Part shown: positions 60,058 through 64,000 of the stretch, one piece after another | Layout of the letters: the number at the start of each line of letters is the position of its first letter | Numbering within the stretch: position 1 is the stretch's first letter | Assembly: GCA_964454675.1 (NCBI GenBank) | Contig: CAYVUB010000010.1 | Coordinates: forward strand, 1-64,000 | Source of the DNA: CAYVUB01 sp964454675 | Lineage (GTDB): Bacteria; Bacteroidota; Bacteroidia; Flavobacteriales; Flavobacteriaceae | Direction of reading: 5' to 3' | DNA: 64,000 nucleotides | Notes under the pieces: model-generated | The model's database searches: none | What the model saw: the letters and a program-made list of their open reading frames with translations, nothing else | What the model was told of the DNA's origin: nothing | Made by a program: the position numbers and the translations under genes

Positions 60058-61305
60058 CTACTCCCTCACCAACTCCCTAACAAACTCTTCAAACTCTTTC
60101 TTAAAAGCCACGTATTTTTCGCCTGTTGCCGGACCGTTAAAACCTGTGTGTATTTTTCTAACCTTACCGGTTTTATCAATAAAAATAGTTGTAGGATATG
60201 ATTTGATACCATCAAGCATCGGCAGTTTTTCCTGTGCTTTTGCTCTGTCAGAACCTCCGTATTGTGCCAACAAAACAGGATAATCGATACCTACTTGTGT
60301 TTGCAATCTTTTAATATTTCTAAACGCCGCTTCTTCGGTTTTGGCATATTCAAATGCCAATGCTACAAATGCAACATCTTTATCTTTATTATTAGCAATA
60401 TATTCTGAAAAATAACGGCTTTCATCCAAGCAGTTAGGACACCACGAACCCAAAATCTGCACAATAACAACTTTGCTTTTAAACTGCTTATCAGACAATG
60501 AAACCAACTTACCATTAGCATCAGGAAAGCTAAAATCAATACTGTCATAACCGTCTTTAAGCCGTGTGAGTGTGGTTTCGTCAGCAAGTTCAAAGTTATC
60601 GTTGCGTTTTGCGGTAAATATTGTTTTGTAATGATTACCCGAATAAAACATACCATTCATAACACTATCTTTTACTGTTGCCGTAAACAAAAATGCAAAC
60701 GAACCATCAAACGCCGATAATTTCATCGTATCGCCATCCATCACGCCTTCCAAATAGCGATAATCGCCGGTTTCGGTTCTAAATGTTCCCGTAACCTTGC
60801 TACCTTCTTGCTTGAAAATACCCTTTGCAAGATACGTATCATCACCCGTACCAAAAACGGTTTCCCAATTACCCGTAACATTTTGTTGTGATGCTTGTAC
60901 AGCTTCAAAACGGGTTTTGTTATTGAAAACCGCTTTAAACGGGACAATTCTATTAACTTCGGACTTTATAAAACTGCCTTGAATCATGCTGTCATTGACA
61001 AAAACAGCCTTAATTTCACTTTCATAAACAGGAAATCTGATAAAAATACTATCCTGTACATAGCTCACATCGTCAACGGGTATAACCTCATCGGCATTAA
61101 AAAATTTAATTTGCGTATTGTCTGATACCTGAGTTCCCAAAACTTCGAGCCTGTTGGCAGAAATAACTTCAAAAACAAACGGCAGTTCTATATTTTCGGC
61201 AAGTTCCAGATGTCCTCGCCAAAAACCTTGCTGCAACAGTTTTGGCTGGTCTTTACTGCATGAAAAGCATAGAATTATAATGAGAAAAGCAATGATTTTT
61301 TTCAT
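60058..61305 (-). CDS. TlpA-like thioredoxin-fold lipoprotein
   Basis: A 415-residue lipoprotein (signal ending FSC at C16). The first two thirds are beta-rich repeats (GFWRGHLELAENIELPF, VTGNWETVFG, KVTGTFRTETGDYRYL), probably two domains of unknown type. The C-terminal 140 residues form a TlpA/ResA thioredoxin fold with WCPNC at 288-292, so the active site is C289 and C292. It likely reduces disulfides in the periplasm; the N-terminal part may define its partner. Confidence 0.88.
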   Translation of the reverse strand: MKKIIAFLIIILCFSCSKDQPKLLQQGFWRGHLELAENIELPFVFEVISANRLEVLGTQVSDNTQIKFFNADEVIPVDDVSYVQDSIFIRFPVYESEIKAVFVNDSMIQGSFIKSEVNRIVPFKAVFNNKTRFEAVQASQQNVTGNWETVFGTGDDTYLAKGIFKQEGSKVTGTFRTETGDYRYLEGVMDGDTMKLSAFDGSFAFLFTATVKDSVMNGMFYSGNHYKTIFTAKRNDNFELADETTLTRLKDGYDSIDFSFPDANGKLVSLSDKQFKSKVVIVQILGSWCPNCLDESRYFSEYIANNKDKDVAFVALAFEYAKTEEAAFRNIKRLQTQVGIDYPVLLAQYGGSDRAKAQEKLPMLDGIKSYPTTIFIDKTGKVRKIHTGFNGPATGEKYVAFKKEFEEFVRELVRE

Positions 61306-61630
61306 CTGAATTATGATTGCGATAAGTAATGTCTAAATAACGTCAAAATTGTTGAAAATAAAAGCAAAAATCACGAGATATTAGTGAAGTGATTTAAACT
61401 TTTTCCTCATTTAATACAAGGCTTTATCAGTAATTAATATTAAAAGCTTCTATACTAATGTAGAAAAACCAGGAAGCCGGCTTGTAAAAACTAATAATAT
61501 TTAGTTATCTTCGTGTTTGCTTTTTTGCGCTTTGCGTTCAAAAACACACAAAATTATAATAACGAATACTAATTTGAATTTCAAAAAACACATTTTACCA
61601 ATTAATTATTAACACCTTACAATTTTATAA
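61306..61630. other. Intergenic region with a copy of the TTTAAACTTTTT word
   Basis: No gene is seen. TTTAAACTTTTT at 61393-61404 repeats the core of the inverted repeat at 11774-11822, and a CTCATTTAA follows it. Near 61520-61540 there is a TTTTTTGCGCTTTGCG stretch related to the CGCAAAG repeat family. Promoter elements for the T9SS protease are not clear. Confidence 0.5.
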
Positions 61631-63895
61631 ATGAAAAAACCTATACTTTATTTACTTTTATGTTTTTCAATAACATTAACTGCACAAATTACCAACAACG
61701 GCACACCCAAAAGCTGGAATTCTAATAAAGCCTCAAGTATAAAAGCTATAAAAATGCCTGCTTTTGATTTGCAACAATTGCAAGAAGAAGATGCTATAAA
61801 TGACAAAAAAGGGGACGCTCCTTGGCGATTTGGCAAAGAATTTATGGTAAACTATACACTAAATAATTCCGGAAAGTGGACTACTCTGGATAATGGAGAC
61901 AGAATATGGAGAATCCGGTTTGAATCTAAAGGAGCTAAAACATTAAACTTTTTGTTTGAGGATTTCTACCTCCCCGAAAATGCAACTATATATCTATATA
62001 GTCACGACAGGCAAGATTTGTTAGGCGCTTACACACATACTGAAAATAACCCGGATAGAATTCTCGGTTCTTGGCTTGTAAGTGGAGATGATGTCTGGAT
62101 TGAGTATTACGAACCCTCAAATGTAATAGGAGAAGGAGCCTTGAAAATAGGACGCTTAATTCACGGATACAGAAGTCAGTCCGATTTAGCAATCGAAAAA
62201 GCACTGAACGACTCAGGAAATTGCAATCACGATGTAGATTGCCCAATAGATTCGTCCTTAGAAGACTTAAAAAATCATAATAAAAAAGGAGTGGTATTAT
62301 TGCTTGTAGGAAATTCGAGTTTTTGTTCGGGGTCTTTAATAAATAACACCAGTAATAATGGCGTTCCTTATATCTTAACAGCCAACCATTGCTACAGTAA
62401 TCCCGCTAATTGGTCGTTTAGATTTAATTGGATAAGTCCAAATCCTGTTTGCGGAACTACAGCCAACAGCACTAACGGCCCTACAAATCAGGTTATGAGT
62501 GGTGCAACACTAAGAGCAAGACGATCAAACTCCGATTTCTGCCTTGTTGAAATTAACAATGCAATTCCTTCTTCTTGGGACGTAGTCTGGAACGGTTGGA
62601 ACAGAACTACAACTCCCGCTTCAAAATCATTCGGATTACATCACCCTTCGGGGGATATTATGAAAGTATGTGTGGACAATAACAGTCCTTCAAGTTTTGA
62701 TAATAACGGAAACTATTGGAGAATTAATAATTGGGAATTAGGAATTACAGAAGGAGGTTCATCAGGCTCACCGTTATTTGATCAGGAAGGAAGAATTACA
62801 GGACAATTATGGAGAGGTTCAGCTGCTTGCTCCGGAACTTCAGGAAACGGAGGATATGATGATTATGGCAGATTTAACACTTCGTGGGATGCAGGCGGAA
62901 CATCTTCAACCCAACTTAAAAATTGGTTAGATCCTCAAAATACAGGAGCAACAACTCTTGACCCATATCCTTCAATGCAAACTTATGAATTAGATGCTTC
63001 TGTTCGGATTTCTGATGTTACAGAATTGGTTTGTGGAAATTCTATTTTTCCTGTGCTGGAAATCAAGAACAATGGAACAAACAACCTGACTTCTGCTACA
63101 GTTAATTATCAGATATCAGGTGGAAATATTGCAACAATAAACTGGACAGGTAATTTGGTTCAAGGAGCTTCAAACATGATTTCTTTGGGAGAAATACAAG
63201 TTTCTGCAAGCGGATCTTTTACAGCCACTTTAATCAACCCTAACGGACAAACAGACCAAAACAGCACTAATAACCAAGCTTCTGCACAGTTTGAAATCGT
63301 TTCACAACACCACCAGACCAATCAGTTAATTTTTGTATTACAAAGAGATCAATGGGCGTCCGAAACAACTTGGGATTTCAAAAATTCAGAAGGAACAGTT
63401 TTATACTCGGGAGGTCCTTATCCAAATCAACAAAATCCTGAGCTAATAACCCTCACTTTCGATTTAAGCGAAGAAGATTGTTACACGTTTACCATCAATG
63501 ATGACTTTGGAGACGGAATTTGCTGTACTTATGGAAACGGATATTACAGATTGGAACTACCAGACCAAACGATAATCAATCAAAATTCTAATTTTGGAGA
63601 TTTAGCGACTTATACCTTTTCAAATATAAACACGATGAGTGTAGATACAGTAAATCTTGACAGCAAAATCAGGATTTATCCTAATCCATCAAACGGAATA
63701 GTTAATATAAATAACAATTCAGGAGAACTATTGAATTATGAAGTGTTCAATATATTGGGACAAAAAGTTTTGCAAGGAAATTTTGAAACAACAGAGTTTA
63801 AGCTTAATCTCAATTCTGCTTCAGGAGTTTATCTGATTAAATTCACAAATAAATTTAGTAATGAGACTTCTATAAAAAAGGTTATAGTAAAATAA
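61631..63895 (+). CDS. Exported serine protease (lysyl-endopeptidase-like) with T9SS sorting domain
   Basis: A 754-residue secreted protein. It has a signal peptide (LCFSITLTAQ, about residues 11-20), an N-terminal prodomain-like beta region (about 40-200), then an S1-type serine protease resembling Achromobacter lysyl endopeptidase: H253 in TANHCYS, D302 in NSDFCLVE, and S378 in GGSSGSPLF, with several disulfide-forming cysteines. A beta-sandwich region (450-660) follows. The last 75 residues are a type IX sorting domain (IRIYPNPSNGIVNI and ending SIKKVIVK). The protein should be secreted through T9SS and cleaved there. Confidence 0.9.
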   Translation: MKKPILYLLLCFSITLTAQITNNGTPKSWNSNKASSIKAIKMPAFDLQQLQEEDAINDKKGDAPWRFGKEFMVNYTLNNSGKWTTLDNGDRIWRIRFESKGAKTLNFLFEDFYLPENATIYLYSHDRQDLLGAYTHTENNPDRILGSWLVSGDDVWIEYYEPSNVIGEGALKIGRLIHGYRSQSDLAIEKALNDSGNCNHDVDCPIDSSLEDLKNHNKKGVVLLLVGNSSFCSGSLINNTSNNGVPYILTANHCYSNPANWSFRFNWISPNPVCGTTANSTNGPTNQVMSGATLRARRSNSDFCLVEINNAIPSSWDVVWNGWNRTTTPASKSFGLHHPSGDIMKVCVDNNSPSSFDNNGNYWRINNWELGITEGGSSGSPLFDQEGRITGQLWRGSAACSGTSGNGGYDDYGRFNTSWDAGGTSSTQLKNWLDPQNTGATTLDPYPSMQTYELDASVRISDVTELVCGNSIFPVLEIKNNGTNNLTSATVNYQISGGNIATINWTGNLVQGASNMISLGEIQVSASGSFTATLINPNGQTDQNSTNNQASAQFEIVSQHHQTNQLIFVLQRDQWASETTWDFKNSEGTVLYSGGPYPNQQNPELITLTFDLSEEDCYTFTINDDFGDGICCTYGNGYYRLELPDQTIINQNSNFGDLATYTFSNINTMSVDTVNLDSKIRIYPNPSNGIVNINNNSGELLNYEVFNILGQKVLQGNFETTEFKLNLNSASGVYLIKFTNKFSNETSIKKVIVK

Positions 63896-63964
63896 AATAT
63901 ATAACGTAACTTGATTTATTTAGTCTCAAACACATATTAAAATTTCGTATCATAACGGGATAAA

Positions 63965-64000
63965 ACCCAAAGATTAAAGTGATTTCTTTAATCTTTGGGT
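63965..64000 (+). terminator. Terminator-like hairpin at the right edge
   Basis: ACCCAAAGATTAAAG (63965-63979) is an exact inverse of CTTTAATCTTTGGGT (63986-64000), with a 6-base loop. It lies 70 bases after the T9SS protease. The window ends at the stem, so a T-run cannot be checked. Confidence 0.65.

Noticed and set aside
1..64000. CRISPR array or complete insertion sequence
   Set aside because: No regularly spaced repeats of 25-40 bases and no transposase or integrase gene were seen anywhere in the window.

Overview
The window looks like the chromosome of an AT-rich member of the Bacteroidota, most likely a flavobacterium. Five things point there. Promoters have the Bacteroidetes form (TTG or TTTG, a spacer of about 19-22 bases, then TAnnTTTG), for example before the tRNA gene, the HU gene and the branched-chain E1 gene. 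The last protein ends in a type IX secretion (T9SS) sorting domain. There are many families typical of this phylum (DUF4290, DUF4294, DUF2911, DUF3667, DUF1543, DUF6169, DUF7935-like, WG and MORN-variant repeats). An ABC permease is fused to an M1 peptidase. Small palindromic intergenic repeats of flavobacterial type are present. All family names come from reading the translated sequence and from memory; no search was run.

Layout. Bases 1-5700 are an accessory island: an AbiEi/AbiEii-type (type IV) toxin-antitoxin pair followed by a 991-residue protein that joins a NACHT-type NTPase to a C-terminal TOPRIM nuclease-like domain. Structured repeats that share a loop sequence lie on both sides. 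From 5.7 to 16.9 kb come housekeeping and envelope genes: hemolysin-III-like protein, DUF4294, the ABC/M1 exporter pair, M42 peptidase, Nudix hydrolase, PrsW-like protease, DUF1543, M20 amidohydrolase and DUF3667. From 17.0 to 23.7 kb is a plus-strand run (DUF2520, KdsC-like phosphatase, UbiA prenyltransferase, Maf, MscS) into which a WG-repeat/MORN-repeat pair has been placed. From 23.7 to 32.5 kb are a PIG-L deacetylase, a 42-residue membrane peptide coupled to a sodium symporter, a membrane protein/HTH regulator pair with dyad operators, DUF2911, glutathione peroxidase, NDH-2, and a small two-gene module whose second gene (DUF6169-like) is frameshifted.

From 32.6 to 45.7 kb are murA (with the Cys-to-Asp active-site change), DUF4290, DUF493, an AAA ATPase, recQ, fmt, HU, yqgE, a class IV aminotransferase, a START-like protein, tRNA-Met, a YgiD-type dioxygenase, an SDR, and a fused branched-chain 2-oxoacid dehydrogenase E1. 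From 45.7 to 64 kb are a methyltransferase, DoxX, a cupin lipoprotein, holA, an HsdR-N-like nuclease-fold protein, a GT2 glycosyltransferase, an OmpA lipoprotein, a threonylcarbamoyl-AMP synthase, a UvrD/PcrA helicase, a glutamate-synthase-like FMN protein, recG, a TlpA-like lipoprotein and a T9SS-exported serine protease.

Most of the window is ordinary core genome. The best candidate for something undescribed is the left island. There the NACHT-TOPRIM protein sits directly behind an AbiE-type pair and is bounded by related hairpin repeats. Secondary points of interest are the 42-residue symporter partner, the possible -1 frameshift in the DUF6169-like gene, the Asp-type MurA, and a 19-bp inverted repeat whose core recurs in two other intergenic regions.
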